This document shows, piece by piece, positions 51,517 to 60,601 of a DNA stretch of 62,288 bases. Origin of the DNA: an uncultured Eubacteriaceae bacterium (GTDB lineage Bacteria; Bacillota; Clostridia; Peptostreptococcales; Anaerovoracaceae); NCBI GenBank assembly GCA_903789635.1, contig CAIFEY010000013.1, positions 1 through 62,288 of the forward strand, in the 5' to 3' direction. Position 1 is the stretch's first letter; each line of letters opens with the position of its first letter. The notes beneath the pieces are model-generated. The model did not search any database, was not told the origin of the DNA, and worked only from the letters and a program-made list of their open reading frames with translations. The translations under genes and the position numbers were made by a program.

Positions 51517-53889
51517 TTATTTATTCGTAAAAATCGAGCGTTCCTTCTTCTTCCTCCTCGGGAAGCGGTTCCTTCTGCGGCCGTTTCCGAAGATGTCCTT
51601 GTCGTGCCTGCGCTTTCCGCCGAAGCCTCCGCCTCCGCCGAAACCGCCGCGTCCGCCCCTTCCTCCGCGGAAGATGTGGACGATCAGGATGATCAGCAGC
51701 AGGACGACCGCAATGATGATCACGGCGATCGCGATCATGACGCCGGCGACGCCGTTCGTCTCCTTAAAGATGTGGCTCGGCAGGATGCTGCCGTCGTAAA
51801 CCATGCGCACGCCGGACTTGCTGTACTTGGACGGAATCGTCGAACCCATCGACTTCAGGTAGCGCGCCGCAGCGCCCCAGACCTTGATCACCGATCCGTT
51901 GTGCTTCAGATACGGCGCTTCCTTCAGCGCCTCGCCGCTGTGGCCCTTCATCGTCACGGAGAGCGACTGTCCGTGGCCGCTGGCAATCGTCTTCAGCACC
52001 GACGCCGCCTGTTCATCAGCCACGACGAGGTACTTCTTGCTGCTGTCGACCTTTGTCGCCTTACCGTTCTGATCGATCAGGCGGAACTGGTAGACCTTGT
52101 TGCTCAGCACGCGGTGCGGGTTGTAGATGTACGTCAGGCCGCCGAAATACAGGCGCTTGGACGCATCCTGCTTATACTCCGTGGAGGTCAGCTCCGCGAC
52201 GTTCTGCAGCTCCTTGCCCGTCAGGAAAAAGTACTTCAGCGACTGCCCGGAGGTTCCCGCGCTGCTGCCCTTTCCCAGGTCCGCGTACACGTCCCCGGAC
52301 GTCAGCGTGCCCTTCGCGAACACGCTTGAGACCGCCGCAGGCGACATGATCGACACGATGTTGGTGCGGTTGACCCCCGCGATATTGCGCGCCGCGTACA
52401 GGTACGCGTCCGTCAGCAGGTTCGTGAATCCGAGGTCCGTCCTGCTCGACAAAAGATCACTCGTACTTCCGAAATCGATGGTATTGCTGGTTACAGTCTT
52501 AGCGTAAGACAGGCCATACTTGGAGAAGTACGCACTGTCGCTGAGCTTCTCGAACTTTTCGACCTGGGACGTCACCGTCGCGGTCGCGCTCTCCTTGCTC
52601 AGCTTGCTCATGACGACCTTGCTGTACTTATACGAACTTCCGCTCGTCTTGAAGACGACCGTGTTCAGCGAGGACGCGTCCGTGCTCTGGACGACCGTAG
52701 CCTCGTCGGAACTTCCCTTGCTGACGTTTCCCTTTCCGCCGCCGGTCAAAACCAGATCCAGCCCGGAAACAGACGCGAGCCTGCTGCTCTCCGTCAAAGA
52801 TCCCCTATCCGTCGTGTTCGCCAGGCAGACGATCAGGTCCGGCTTCTCCTTCTTCTGGATCGTCTTGACCTCGTCCTTGGCCGCCTGGACGTAGTCGCTG
52901 TACTTCACGCCCTTGATGCCGGCCTTTTCGAACGCGCTCTTAGAGATGACGGAGAAGATCGCGACCTTCTTTCCGTATCTCGTGATTACCGTGTATTTCT
53001 CAATGCCAAAGTTGGAATACGCCTTCTTCAGCGAACCGCTTACGGTCACGTTGCTGCAGGACAGGTACGGCACGATCTCCGAGCTGCTGACCGCACTGTT
53101 CAGCGCGGACGCGAGGCTGGACGCGCCAAAGGAAAACTCTCCCTGTCCGATTCCCGCCGCGTCGTAGCCGGCGGATCCCATGATGCGCCAGATCGGCGCC
53201 TGCGAGCTGAAGATCGCGGAGAGCGGCGCCGCGGAGGACGCGTCACCGGTGTCCATCAGGAACGAGACCGGATAGGCCTTCTGCTCGTTTGTATACAGGG
53301 TCGCGATGCGGCTCATGTAAGCGATGCTCGCGGCGTCTCCGCCGGTGAAGCTGATCGCGATCGCGTCCTTGTTCCTCTTCTGTGCCTTCTGATTGCTGTC
53401 ATAGTAGTAATCGGACAGCGAATCCAGGCTGTAGCTCGCCTTGTTCGTCTGGTGCTTGGCAGAGCCGGAGGAAGACGTCGACGTCCCCGTCGTGCTCGTG
53501 CTGTCCGTCGTCGTGGACGTCGTTCCGCTCGTTGTCGAGCTGTTCGTCCCGTACGTGCTCGTGCTTCCGGAGGTCGAGGAATTTCCCTGGCTGTAGGTGT
53601 TCGTCGAACCAGAGGTGCTGCCGGAGCCTGAGCTGCTCGAGCTCGATCCGGAAGATCCGGACGTTCCGGAAGAGCTTGAAGAGCCCCCGCTCTTCTGACT
53701 GGTGCTGCCGGAGGTTGACGAACCCGACGTCGTCGTGCCCTTGCTCTGGGAACTGGAACTCGTCGACGAGCTTCCGCTCTGACTTCCTGATGTCGGTGCC
53801 GCGAACGCGATCTCCGCGGACGGAAGCAGCATCATCATCGTTACAATTCCTGCAATCACCGCAATCCCGGCGCGTTTAATAAACTTCAT
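51517..53889 (-). CDS. Surface-anchored 5'-nucleotidase-like protein with degenerate metal site
   Basis: A 790-residue exported protein; the start is ATG at 53889 after AGGAGAGG. Residues 1-30 are a signal peptide (ending AFA). About 31-150 are almost only Ser, Thr and Gly, probably a wall-spanning stalk. About 165-430 have the fold pattern of the calcineurin-like domain of 5'-nucleotidases, but metal-binding motifs are altered: DTGD at about 213 in place of the GD box, IGQGEFSFG (about 248) instead of GNHEFD, and DLVLTGGGKG instead of GGHxH. About 460-660 resemble the 5'-nucleotidase C-terminal domain. A membrane segment follows (about 706-732), then a Gly/Arg/Lys-rich cytoplasmic tail (GGRGGRGGFGGGGGFGG). 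The enzyme is probably inactive on nucleotides or acts differently. Confidence 0.8.
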   Translation of the reverse strand: MKFIKRAGIAVIAGIVTMMMLLPSAEIAFAAPTSGSQSGSSSTSSSSQSKGTTTSGSSTSGSTSQKSGGSSSSSGTSGSSGSSSSSSGSGSTSGSTNTYSQGNSSTSGSTSTYGTNSSTTSGTTSTTTDSTSTTGTSTSSSGSAKHQTNKASYSLDSLSDYYYDSNQKAQKRNKDAIAISFTGGDAASIAYMSRIATLYTNEQKAYPVSFLMDTGDASSAAPLSAIFSSQAPIWRIMGSAGYDAAGIGQGEFSFGASSLASALNSAVSSSEIVPYLSCSNVTVSGSLKKAYSNFGIEKYTVITRYGKKVAIFSVISKSAFEKAGIKGVKYSDYVQAAKDEVKTIQKKEKPDLIVCLANTTDRGSLTESSRLASVSGLDLVLTGGGKGNVSKGSSDEATVVQSTDASSLNTVVFKTSGSSYKYSKVVMSKLSKESATATVTSQVEKFEKLSDSAYFSKYGLSYAKTVTSNTIDFGSTSDLLSSRTDLGFTNLLTDAYLYAARNIAGVNRTNIVSIMSPAAVSSVFAKGTLTSGDVYADLGKGSSAGTSGQSLKYFFLTGKELQNVAELTSTEYKQDASKRLYFGGLTYIYNPHRVLSNKVYQFRLIDQNGKATKVDSSKKYLVVADEQAASVLKTIASGHGQSLSVTMKGHSGEALKEAPYLKHNGSVIKVWGAAARYLKSMGSTIPSKYSKSGVRMVYDGSILPSHIFKETNGVAGVMIAIAVIIIAVVLLLIILIVHIFRGGRGGRGGFGGGGGFGGKRRHDKDIFGNGRRRNRFPRRKKKERSIFTNK

Positions 53890-54345
53890 ACCTACCTCTC
53901 CTCTGCTGTGCCTCATTAATTTCCTTATTTCAACCTCGTGATTTCTGATTCTCTCTTTTTTCGTGCGTTATATTCGTTTTAGTTTAACGCTGCAGGCGGC
54001 TGTGCGTCGTGCGCGGCGGGTTTTCCTACTCCGCCGGCATTCCGCGCATTCCGGCGCGGCCGCGGGCGCAGTGCCCACATATAAAATCTTAGTATATTAA
54101 TATCTTGTGATCATTTATTGCCGTTCATTTGATTTTTTCATCACTGTATCAAATGGCGTACGAGTCTGCCCGAATGATGTTCCGAACCACATTCCGAACG
54201 GCGTTCCAAATCTAATGAAGAACGTTCCTTCGACTGGCTGCCGGATAAACAGCAGAAAGTGCCTGATTCCCGGGCGGTTCGGATTTTGTCTGGACCGCAG
54301 GCAGCGCCTGCCTGATGGTCGGTTCGGACTTTGTCGCAAAAGGAC
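53890..54345. other. Gap between the nucleotidase-like and thioesterase genes
   Basis: No gene was seen. CGGTTCGGATTTTGTC (54275-54290) and CGGTTCGGACTTTGTC (54320-54335) are direct copies, flanking a GCAGGC/GCCTGC hairpin (54299-54313). TTCCGAAC-type units (54169-54215) recur loosely. Confidence 0.5.
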
Positions 54346-55182
54346 CTACTTGAACGCGCGGAAGATCGACTCCTTGCGGCTCGGCTGGGAATGGGTCAGC
54401 TCGCGGAGTTGCTCCTCGTCCCAAAGCGGGTCCTCCAAATCGCGGAGCCCGAACACGGCCTCGACGTTTTTGGTGCCGTCGAACGACGACTCCAGCACGT
54501 ACGTCTGCTGGGCGCGCGGGTCCTTGGACAGGCTGCTGTCCGCCTCGGCGCCGCGGATCTCGACCTCGGTGTTCAGCATCGCCGCATGCGCGTAGCGGAT
54601 GTTCAGCGACGTCACCGCCTTCTCCTCGATGTCCGGAATGAAGTTCCAGAGCATGTCCGGATAGTACGTGTTGTTCATGTGCCCGTTCAGGTCGACGTTG
54701 CTGTAGAGAACCTTCTCTGTGCCGAGCTTCTTCAGCTCGAGGTCCTTCGGGATGCGGAACCGCTTAGGCAGGTCCAGCTTGAGCACCTCGTCCGTCTCGT
54801 AGCTGGAGAAGTCGACGTCCGTCGTCCTGACGAGCCCGCCGGTCTTCATGTCGGTCAGCGCCCACTCGGAATACGCGTTCGCGCAGAGCTCCTTCCCCCT
54901 CCAGATCTGGTAGCATCGGATGAAGGTCGCCGCCTTCCCTTCACAAACCCAGCACCTGACCTCGATGTCCTGGTACTGATGGATCTGCTGGTAGGCCTCG
55001 ATCGACACCCTCGTGATGATGAACGACTTCCCCGAGAAAAACAATTCCTCATAGCTCGGGTGGCTGTCCCTCATCTGCCGGTTCGCCGTCTCCTGCATGA
55101 ACCTCAGCAGGTTCGACGGCTTGATATTGTTGTTCACGTCCACATCGTGGCTGCTTACTGTATAGCGTTCAGCGTAATACAT
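54346..55182 (-). CDS. Acyl-ACP thioesterase (FatA/FatB-type)
   Basis: A 278-residue cytosolic double hot-dog enzyme that releases fatty acids from acyl carrier protein. The N-terminal hot dog starts YAERYTVSSHDVDVNNNIKPSNLLRFMQETA; the C-terminal one has NVDLNGHMNNTYYPDM, with the Asn and His of the active site. Size matches bacterial members of the family (about 240-280). Chain-length preference cannot be read from sequence. Single gene; upstream gap is AT rich and has no clear promoter. Confidence 0.9.
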   Translation of the reverse strand: MYYAERYTVSSHDVDVNNNIKPSNLLRFMQETANRQMRDSHPSYEELFFSGKSFIITRVSIEAYQQIHQYQDIEVRCWVCEGKAATFIRCYQIWRGKELCANAYSEWALTDMKTGGLVRTTDVDFSSYETDEVLKLDLPKRFRIPKDLELKKLGTEKVLYSNVDLNGHMNNTYYPDMLWNFIPDIEEKAVTSLNIRYAHAAMLNTEVEIRGAEADSSLSKDPRAQQTYVLESSFDGTKNVEAVFGLRDLEDPLWDEEQLRELTHSQPSRKESIFRAFK

Positions 55183-55764
55183 CGCTGTTCCCCTCTCATC
55201 TCTGCATTAACATTCACAGCCCTTACATTCCTATTACAATTACCATTCACGGCTACCATCCACGGCCATTCGCGCAAAACTTTACCTTAAGCTTCACTTA
55301 TTTTAAGCTTTACGCATATTTCTCGTGAAATGAACAGGTAACGGCTGATTATCTCTTTTTCCCTTTTCCGTCCTAGCGTGGACATTTCCAAAGCCGCATT
55401 GCCCTGCGGCAGCGCGCCCGCATTCTGCTCAGTCATAGGACTGAGCGGCGCGGCGCATTGCTGCGCGATCGCCCGGCTGCGCGTTGGCCGTCCCGCTGCG
55501 GCTGCGCCGGCTGAGCCGCCGCAGCCGCGTCATGCGAAAGCCGCGGAAAGGCCGCGGCCGCCCGCTCCTCCGGTTGAAATCCCGGCGTCCGGTTCGGGCC
55601 CCCACTTAGACAGATGTAATTATTATAGCATAATCGCGGATTTTTTGTTGACATCCCGGGCAAGAATTGGGAGGCGATTTCCTTAATTATCATTAATGGT
55701 TGGGAGGGCGGCGCGGCGGGGCGACGAAGGGACGAAGAAGGGGCGACAGCTGCTTGAGGCAAAT
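55183..55764. other. Gap between thioesterase gene and R1 copy C
   Basis: No gene was seen. Bases 55390-55600 are GC rich with many CG-rich inverted repeats but no clear family. Confidence 0.4.
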
Positions 55765-56480
55765 GTATGCAACATACACCACTTTCTGACAGAGCAGATA
55801 GCGAAATTGTGCTCTCGCCGTTCCACCATCTCCATGATCATTCTTCGCTCAATTGGGAGCGGCGGGAACGGGACACATGTATACACCATGCACCATTTTC
55901 TTACAGATTCGATAGCTCATTTGCATTCTCAGCGCCTGGATCACCTGGATCGACGGGGGTTATGACGCGCCGTCGTTGGGAAATATGCCCGTTCGTCGGC
56001 CACTTCCCAAACGGTTCAAAAAAGTTGGGAAGGACGGCGCCGAAAGTCCATTTTTCCAAAATCCCGGAGAAGACGGCGGGCGCATTAGCCGCTGCGGGCA
56101 GAGCGCGATCACCGATTTGACCATTGCGCCCGCAGACATCGACTGCACCGCCGCCATCTTTCTGGACAAACTGCACAATTCGCCAAACAACGTGGTCGTG
56201 CTGTTGTCCGTTTCCAAGCGACGGCGGCGGTGCTCCCCTCGCCTGCCGGTAATCACTGCCTCGCATATACCCCTATAGGGTATATCGATTCCAGATTCCC
56301 TCGCAGGCGATTTGGGAATTTCGCAGATAGACCCTTATATTCCCAGTTAATTTTTTAACATTTGGAAATGCGTGCTTTTTCACCTCTTTTCCCAAATTCC
56401 AGGCCGCCGTGTCAGCTTTCCCGGCGCGGCGACAGCACACTCGCCCTCACTATTACCAGTAAATGGTACATGGAGTATAC
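55765..56480 (+). repeat. R1 structured repeat, copy C
   Basis: Two start-like motifs, GTATGCAACATACACC (55765) and GTATACACCATGCACC (55879), are each followed by a TTTCT-ACAG-GATAGC tract, so the 5' end is duplicated. Conserved stems: GGCGGGCGC (56075-56083) with GCGCCCGC (56126-56133), and GCACCGCCGCC (56145-56155) with GGCGGCGGTGC (56223-56233), perfect over 11 bp. The palindrome TATACCCCTATAGGGTATA is at 56266-56284. The 3' end is degraded (GTATAC at 56475-56480). Confidence 0.87.
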
Positions 56481-56584
56481 CTCAACTGTCCCCAGTATCC
56501 TCCCCCACCCCGGTATCATTCCATCCTACGTTTCCTGCCGCCCGTCGCCCCCTCTTCATCCCGTAAGGCGGCGCACAAAAAAAC

Positions 56585-56614
56585 GGGAAGAGGCTCCCTA
56601 AGAATCATCTTCCC
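56585..56614 (-). terminator. Terminator of the 2-oxoacid oxidoreductase operon
   Basis: GGGAAGA (56585-56591) pairs with TCTTCCC (56608-56614), followed on the minus strand by GTTTTTTT, 30 bases past the last stop codon. Confidence 0.85.
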
Positions 56615-56645
56615 TGTAAACCCTGTCAGCTAAGAGCTGCTGGTC

Positions 56646-57182
56646 CTAGTTGATACAATCCATTCCCTTCTGGAATGCTTCCATGTTCAGCGGAACGAGC
56701 TTAGCCTTGCGTCCGGTGAACATGCCCTTGATCATCTCCTGAACGGTCTCCACCTTCAGGGCGCCGGTCGCCTTGACGTATGCGCCGAGCATAACCATGT
56801 TGGCTACCTTGGTGTTTCCGAGTTCAGTTGCGATGTCGACGCAAGGGACGTAGTATGCCTTGACGTCGGTTCTCTCTACCTTCTCATCGACGACGGAGCT
56901 GTTGACGATGATCATTCCGCCAGCCTCTACGTTCGGCTCGAACTTCTCGAGTGCCGGAAGGTTCATCGCGATCAGCTCTGACGGGTGTGTGAATACCGGG
57001 GAGCCGATCGGCTGGTCAGAGATAACGACGGAGCAGTTCGCTGTGCCTCCGCGCATCTCCGGGCCGTAAGACGGTGCCCAGGTTACTTCCAGTCCTTCAC
57101 TCATGCCGGCTTCGACGAGGGATTTACCGATTGACAGCACACCCTGTCCACCAAAACCGGATACTGTAATCTGCTTCTTCAT
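56646..57182 (-). CDS. 2-oxoacid:ferredoxin oxidoreductase, gamma subunit
   Basis: A 178-residue subunit of the KorC/PorC/VorC family, which helps bind coenzyme [14 protein letters not shown] (9-21) and the [16 protein letters not shown] region are typical. With the alpha, beta and delta subunits it oxidatively decarboxylates a 2-oxoacid to acyl-CoA, CO2 and reduced ferredoxin in the cytosol. It starts two bases after the beta subunit stop, with GGAGGG before its ATG. Substrate (2-oxoglutarate, branched-chain oxoacid or pyruvate) cannot be decided. Confidence 0.93.
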   Translation of the reverse strand: MKKQITVSGFGGQGVLSIGKSLVEAGMSEGLEVTWAPSYGPEMRGGTANCSVVISDQPIGSPVFTHPSELIAMNLPALEKFEPNVEAGGMIIVNSSVVDEKVERTDVKAYYVPCVDIATELGNTKVANMVMLGAYVKATGALKVETVQEMIKGMFTGRKAKLVPLNMEAFQKGMDCIN

Positions 57183-57184
57183 GT

Positions 57185-57931
57185 TTATCCCTCCGCTCTT
57201 GTATCTTTAATTACGCCTAATGGGTAATAAGGAATCATGTTGTCCTTCAGCCACTTCAGTGCATCGACCGGAGAAAGTCCCCAGTTGGTCGGGCAGGTGG
57301 ACAGAACCTCGACGAACGTGAATCCGTCGCCGTCCATCTGACGCTGGAACGCAGTCTTGATGGCCTTCTTAGCCTTGTTCAGGTTCGGGATGTCGGTTAC
57401 GCAGACTCTTGCGACGTATGCAGCGCCGTCCAGTGTAGCCAGCATTTCAGCCTCTCTGATTGGGTAACCAGCCTGCTCCACGGTTCTTCCCAGAGGGCTG
57501 GTGGTTGTTTTTTGTCCAATCAGCGTCGTCGGTGCCATCTGGCCGCCGGTCATTCCGTAGGTTGCGTTGTTGACAAAGATTGTCGTGAACTTCTCACCAC
57601 GAGCTGCCGCATGAACGATCTCTGCAGCACCGATGGAGGTCAGGTCTCCGTCGCCCTGGTATGTGAATACCGGCATATCCGGATGCGTTCTCTTGATTGC
57701 CGTTGCTACCGCAGGTGCCCTTCCGTGAGCAGCCTCCTGCATGTCGCAGGCGAAGTAATTATATGCGAATACGGAACATCCTACCGGGCAGACACCGACG
57801 GTCTTGTCGATGATTCCCAGCTCTTCCATGGTCTCAGCAACCAGCTTGTGAATAATACCGTGGTTGCATCCCGGGCAGTAATGAAGTTCTGTATCGGTCA
57901 GTCCCTTTGACTTCTGATATACGATTGCCAT
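57185..57931 (-). CDS. 2-oxoacid:ferredoxin oxidoreductase, beta subunit (TPP-binding)
   Basis: A 248-residue thiamine diphosphate subunit. The TPP motif starts at GDGDLTSIGAAEIVHAA and ends in FVNNATYGMTGGQMAPTT. Cysteines CPGCNHG near the N-terminus and CPVGCSVF resemble the beta subunits of Kor/Vor enzymes. The gene lies 13 bases after the alpha gene and two before the gamma gene. Confidence 0.94.
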   Translation of the reverse strand: MAIVYQKSKGLTDTELHYCPGCNHGIIHKLVAETMEELGIIDKTVGVCPVGCSVFAYNYFACDMQEAAHGRAPAVATAIKRTHPDMPVFTYQGDGDLTSIGAAEIVHAAARGEKFTTIFVNNATYGMTGGQMAPTTLIGQKTTTSPLGRTVEQAGYPIREAEMLATLDGAAYVARVCVTDIPNLNKAKKAIKTAFQRQMDGDGFTFVEVLSTCPTNWGLSPVDALKWLKDNMIPYYPLGVIKDTRAEG

Positions 57932-57944
57932 ATCACTATCCCCC

Positions 57945-59003
57945 TTATTTTAATCCTTTCATCGCCATCTCAGCGATTTCCTCTACCGTCGGCATAACGC
58001 CTCCGGCGTGGCCCAGGAACTCGATCGGCTTGCGTCCCTGAACGGCAAGCTCTACGTCCTGGATCATCTGACCCTCACTCATCTCTACGACGAGGAACTT
58101 CTTGACAGAGTCCTGCTTGGAGATCTTGCGCAGAGCCTCGTATGGATACGGCCATACCGTCTTAGGACGGAACAGTCCGGCCTTGACGCCGTGCTCTCTC
58201 AGCGCTTCCATAGCAGACAGGGAGATTCTTGCCGGTGTACCGTATGCTACGAGTACGACTTCAGCGTCGTCGCAGTCGGTCTCTTCCCAGCGGCACTCGT
58301 TCTCTTCCATCAGCTTGAACTTCTTCTGAAGCTCTGTGTTGAAGTTATTGCACTCTACAGGATCAATGTAGAGGGAATTGATGATGTTGTGGTGGTCTCT
58401 TCCGTTGCGGCCGTCTGTAGCCCAGTCCTTAGGCGGAAGGTCTCTGTGCTTGACCTCGTGCCACTCGATCGGCTCCATCATCTGTCCGATCAGTCCGTCG
58501 ATCAGGAGGAGACATGGGTTTCTGTACTGATCCGCGATGTCGAATGCTTCCTGAACCATGTCGACGGCTTCCTGCATGTTGCTCGGTGCCAGAACGACGT
58601 TCTCATAGTCGCCGTTTCCGCCGCCTCTGGTAGCCTCAAAGTAGTCGCCCTGTGCCGGCTGAATCGTTCCCAGTCCCGGGCCGCCTCTCATGCAGTTGCA
58701 GATTACGCACGGAACCTGAGCACCTGCCAGGTATCCCATACCTTCCTGCATCAGCGCGAATCCCGGAGAAGATGTCGTCGTCATAACTCTGACACCGGAT
58801 CCTCCCGCACCGTACAGCATGTTGATTGTTGAAACTTCAGACTCCGTCTGGAGGAATACTCCGCCGGACTGCGGCATATGCAGAGACATATACTCCGGAA
58901 TCTCACTCTGCGGAGTGATCGGATATCCGAAATACGCTGTGCAGCCCGCTCTGATCGCAGCTTCCGCGATCGCTTCGTTACCTTTCCATAATTCCTTAGC
59001 CAC
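57945..59003 (-). CDS. 2-oxoacid:ferredoxin oxidoreductase, alpha subunit (VorB-like)
   Basis: A 352-residue subunit carrying the pyrimidine-binding (PYR) domain: KGNEAIAEAAIRAGCTAYFGYPITPQSEIPEYM, TTTSSPGFALMQEGMGYLAGAQVPCVI, then the middle domain with VVLVAYGTPARISLSAMEALR. The start is GTG at 59003 after AAAGGAG. Closely resembles proteins annotated as VorB (3-methyl-2-oxobutanoate dehydrogenase), a weak guide to true substrate. Confidence 0.93.
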   Translation of the reverse strand: MAKELWKGNEAIAEAAIRAGCTAYFGYPITPQSEIPEYMSLHMPQSGGVFLQTESEVSTINMLYGAGGSGVRVMTTTSSPGFALMQEGMGYLAGAQVPCVICNCMRGGPGLGTIQPAQGDYFEATRGGGNGDYENVVLAPSNMQEAVDMVQEAFDIADQYRNPCLLLIDGLIGQMMEPIEWHEVKHRDLPPKDWATDGRNGRDHHNIINSLYIDPVECNNFNTELQKKFKLMEENECRWEETDCDDAEVVLVAYGTPARISLSAMEALREHGVKAGLFRPKTVWPYPYEALRKISKQDSVKKFLVVEMSEGQMIQDVELAVQGRKPIEFLGHAGGVMPTVEEIAEMAMKGLK

Positions 59004-59019
59004 AGCAGTTCACTCCTTT

Positions 59020-59232
59020 CTAAAACTTCTCAACCGTGATGATTGAATCCGGGCAGATCTTAGCGCAGCTCGCGCATGCGATGCACTGACTCTGATCGAT
59101 GATGCCCGCCGGATGATATCCCTTAATGTTCGTGTGATCCATGTCTAACGCAAGGATATGCTTAGGACATACCGTTACGCACAGCTCACATCCTTTGCAC
59201 CTGTCGGTGTTAAATGTAACCTTGGCTTCCAT
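59020..59232 (-). CDS. 2-oxoacid:ferredoxin oxidoreductase, delta subunit (2[4Fe-4S] ferredoxin-like)
   Basis: A 70-residue iron-sulfur subunit. Two complete 4Fe-4S motifs are present: Cys12, 15, 18, 22 and Cys50, 53, 56, 60, each followed by Pro. It passes electrons from the TPP subunit to free ferredoxin. AGGAGG precedes the ATG. It is 16 bases before the alpha gene. Confidence 0.93.
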   Translation of the reverse strand: MEAKVTFNTDRCKGCELCVTVCPKHILALDMDHTNIKGYHPAGIIDQSQCIACASCAKICPDSIITVEKF

Positions 59233-59262
59233 GTGCTGTACACCTCCTGTTCAACAGCTGAA

Positions 59263-59958
59263 TTAAACTTCCCAGGGTTTTTTTAAATATATATTGATCG
59301 GATAGACATCCTCCCCGTCCGATGGGAACTTGCCGTTCTCCACCGTGTGGCATACGATGTCCAGACCAGTATGTTCGTGAATTTCTTCACAGAGCTTCCT
59401 GCCCTTCAGGAGCTCCTCCTCCGTCGTCTCGCGGCAGAGGTGCGTGTTTCCGACGATTCCCGTGGTCTTGAGACCGCTCGCCTGCTCGATCGCCTCGATA
59501 TATGCAGTCGCCTTATCCAGCGTTCCGGTCTCCGGACGGTTCGCGTTCACGACGACCAGCATCGCGTACGGAACACTCTCCAGCCAGCGGCGGTAGCCCC
59601 TCAGGACGTGCGCCCCGGTCGGGTCCCCTCCGACATCGAAAACCGTGAAGAGCCCCTCCTGATCGAACGCCGCGCGGATTTCCGCCGGCAGCGTCGGCAG
59701 ATCGGCATCCGATGCCGCCTTGGAGCTCGCCATCATGCGGATCCCGTACTTCTCGTACAGCGACCCGTAATCCCTTGATCTGAAATACGGATTGACGACA
59801 TCCATGTCCGCGATCGCAACCTGCCGGTCGTCCCGCTGCGACTGGTCGATCGCAATATTCATCGCGATCTCCGTCTTTCCGCTGCCGTAATGGCCCGTGA
59901 TGATCAGTACCTTCGACTGATCACAGAACTGTTTTAACTTCTCCGTCATTTCCGGCAT
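59263..59958 (-). CDS. MinD/ParA-like P-loop ATPase leading the oxidoreductase operon
   Basis: A 231-residue ATPase of the SIMIBI class. The start is ATG at 59958, with GGGAG eight bases before it; an open frame extends 36 codons upstream, across the leader. The Walker A is GHYGSGKTE (22-30), without the second lysine (KGG) of true ParA/MinD proteins; VAIADMDVVNPYFRSRDY is the switch I region and FTVFDVGGDPTGAHVLRGY the Walker B/switch II. AMLVVVNANRPET is the base-recognition strand. It is the first gene of the oxidoreductase operon, 30 bases before the ferredoxin-like subunit. A maturation role for the oxidoreductase is a guess from position. Confidence 0.85.
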   Translation of the reverse strand: MPEMTEKLKQFCDQSKVLIITGHYGSGKTEIAMNIAIDQSQRDDRQVAIADMDVVNPYFRSRDYGSLYEKYGIRMMASSKAASDADLPTLPAEIRAAFDQEGLFTVFDVGGDPTGAHVLRGYRRWLESVPYAMLVVVNANRPETGTLDKATAYIEAIEQASGLKTTGIVGNTHLCRETTEEELLKGRKLCEEIHEHTGLDIVCHTVENGKFPSDGEDVYPINIYLKKPWEV

Positions 59959-60047
59959 CACACCATCTCCCTTATTTCGATCCTGCGCAGCCCTTGCGGT
60001 CCCGCACGGTCCAGCGCGGATCTCGATTAACCTCTTTTGATATTTTA

Positions 60048-60076
60048 AGAATATTTTAACCCGCAATTTATGTCAA
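60048..60076 (-). promoter_or_regulatory. Promoter of the ATPase-oxidoreductase operon
   Basis: On the minus strand TTGACA (60071-60076), 17-base spacer, TATTCT (60048-60053), about 90 bases before the ATG at 59958. This supports the shorter start of the ATPase. Confidence 0.78.
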
Positions 60077-60601
60077 TAGATTATCAAATATAATCAAAGA
60101 GGCAACGAAAATCCGCCGTATTTTTGGGTTCGTAACACAATTATACGTGTATTTATTTATATACAAAAACATACCGCAATTTATCCCTTTTCTAGCATTT
60201 CCAACGATTACAGCGCGCGCAATTAAATCGTTTTCTCTACCACCCTCATGGTTTGGTGCGTTTGTAAGCACTCCGAACGGGGTTTGGCTAAGTTATGATA
60301 TTTTTTAACTAGATTTTACCATATCTTTTTTGTATCGTTCCCCAATTTCCGCCCGATCCAGCGCTGTGAAATCCGTCCCCTTCAACCAAATTTTCCCTCG
60401 GGAAACGAAATCCCCACTCGATATTTCTGTGGGAGGGACAAAATTTACGCGCCAGGCACAAAACTGGTTTGCTGCGTTTGCTTATCGGGGGGAAAGCGCG
60501 CGGGGGAACTTGAGGTATACTGTATCCCGTATAATAATCACATTCAAGGTGAAAAATTACCCGTCTCAGGTGCACTCAAAATCCCTGTCAATCAGGGGAA
60601 T
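60077..60601. other. AT-rich gap with short hairpins
   Basis: No gene was seen. Small stem-loops: TTTCC/GGAAA around 60393-60405, CCAG/CTGG near 60452-60467, CCCTG/CAGGG (60583-60597). CGGGGGAACTT followed by AGG-ATACTGTAT at about 60502-60525 recurs at 61769-61792. Confidence 0.5.
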
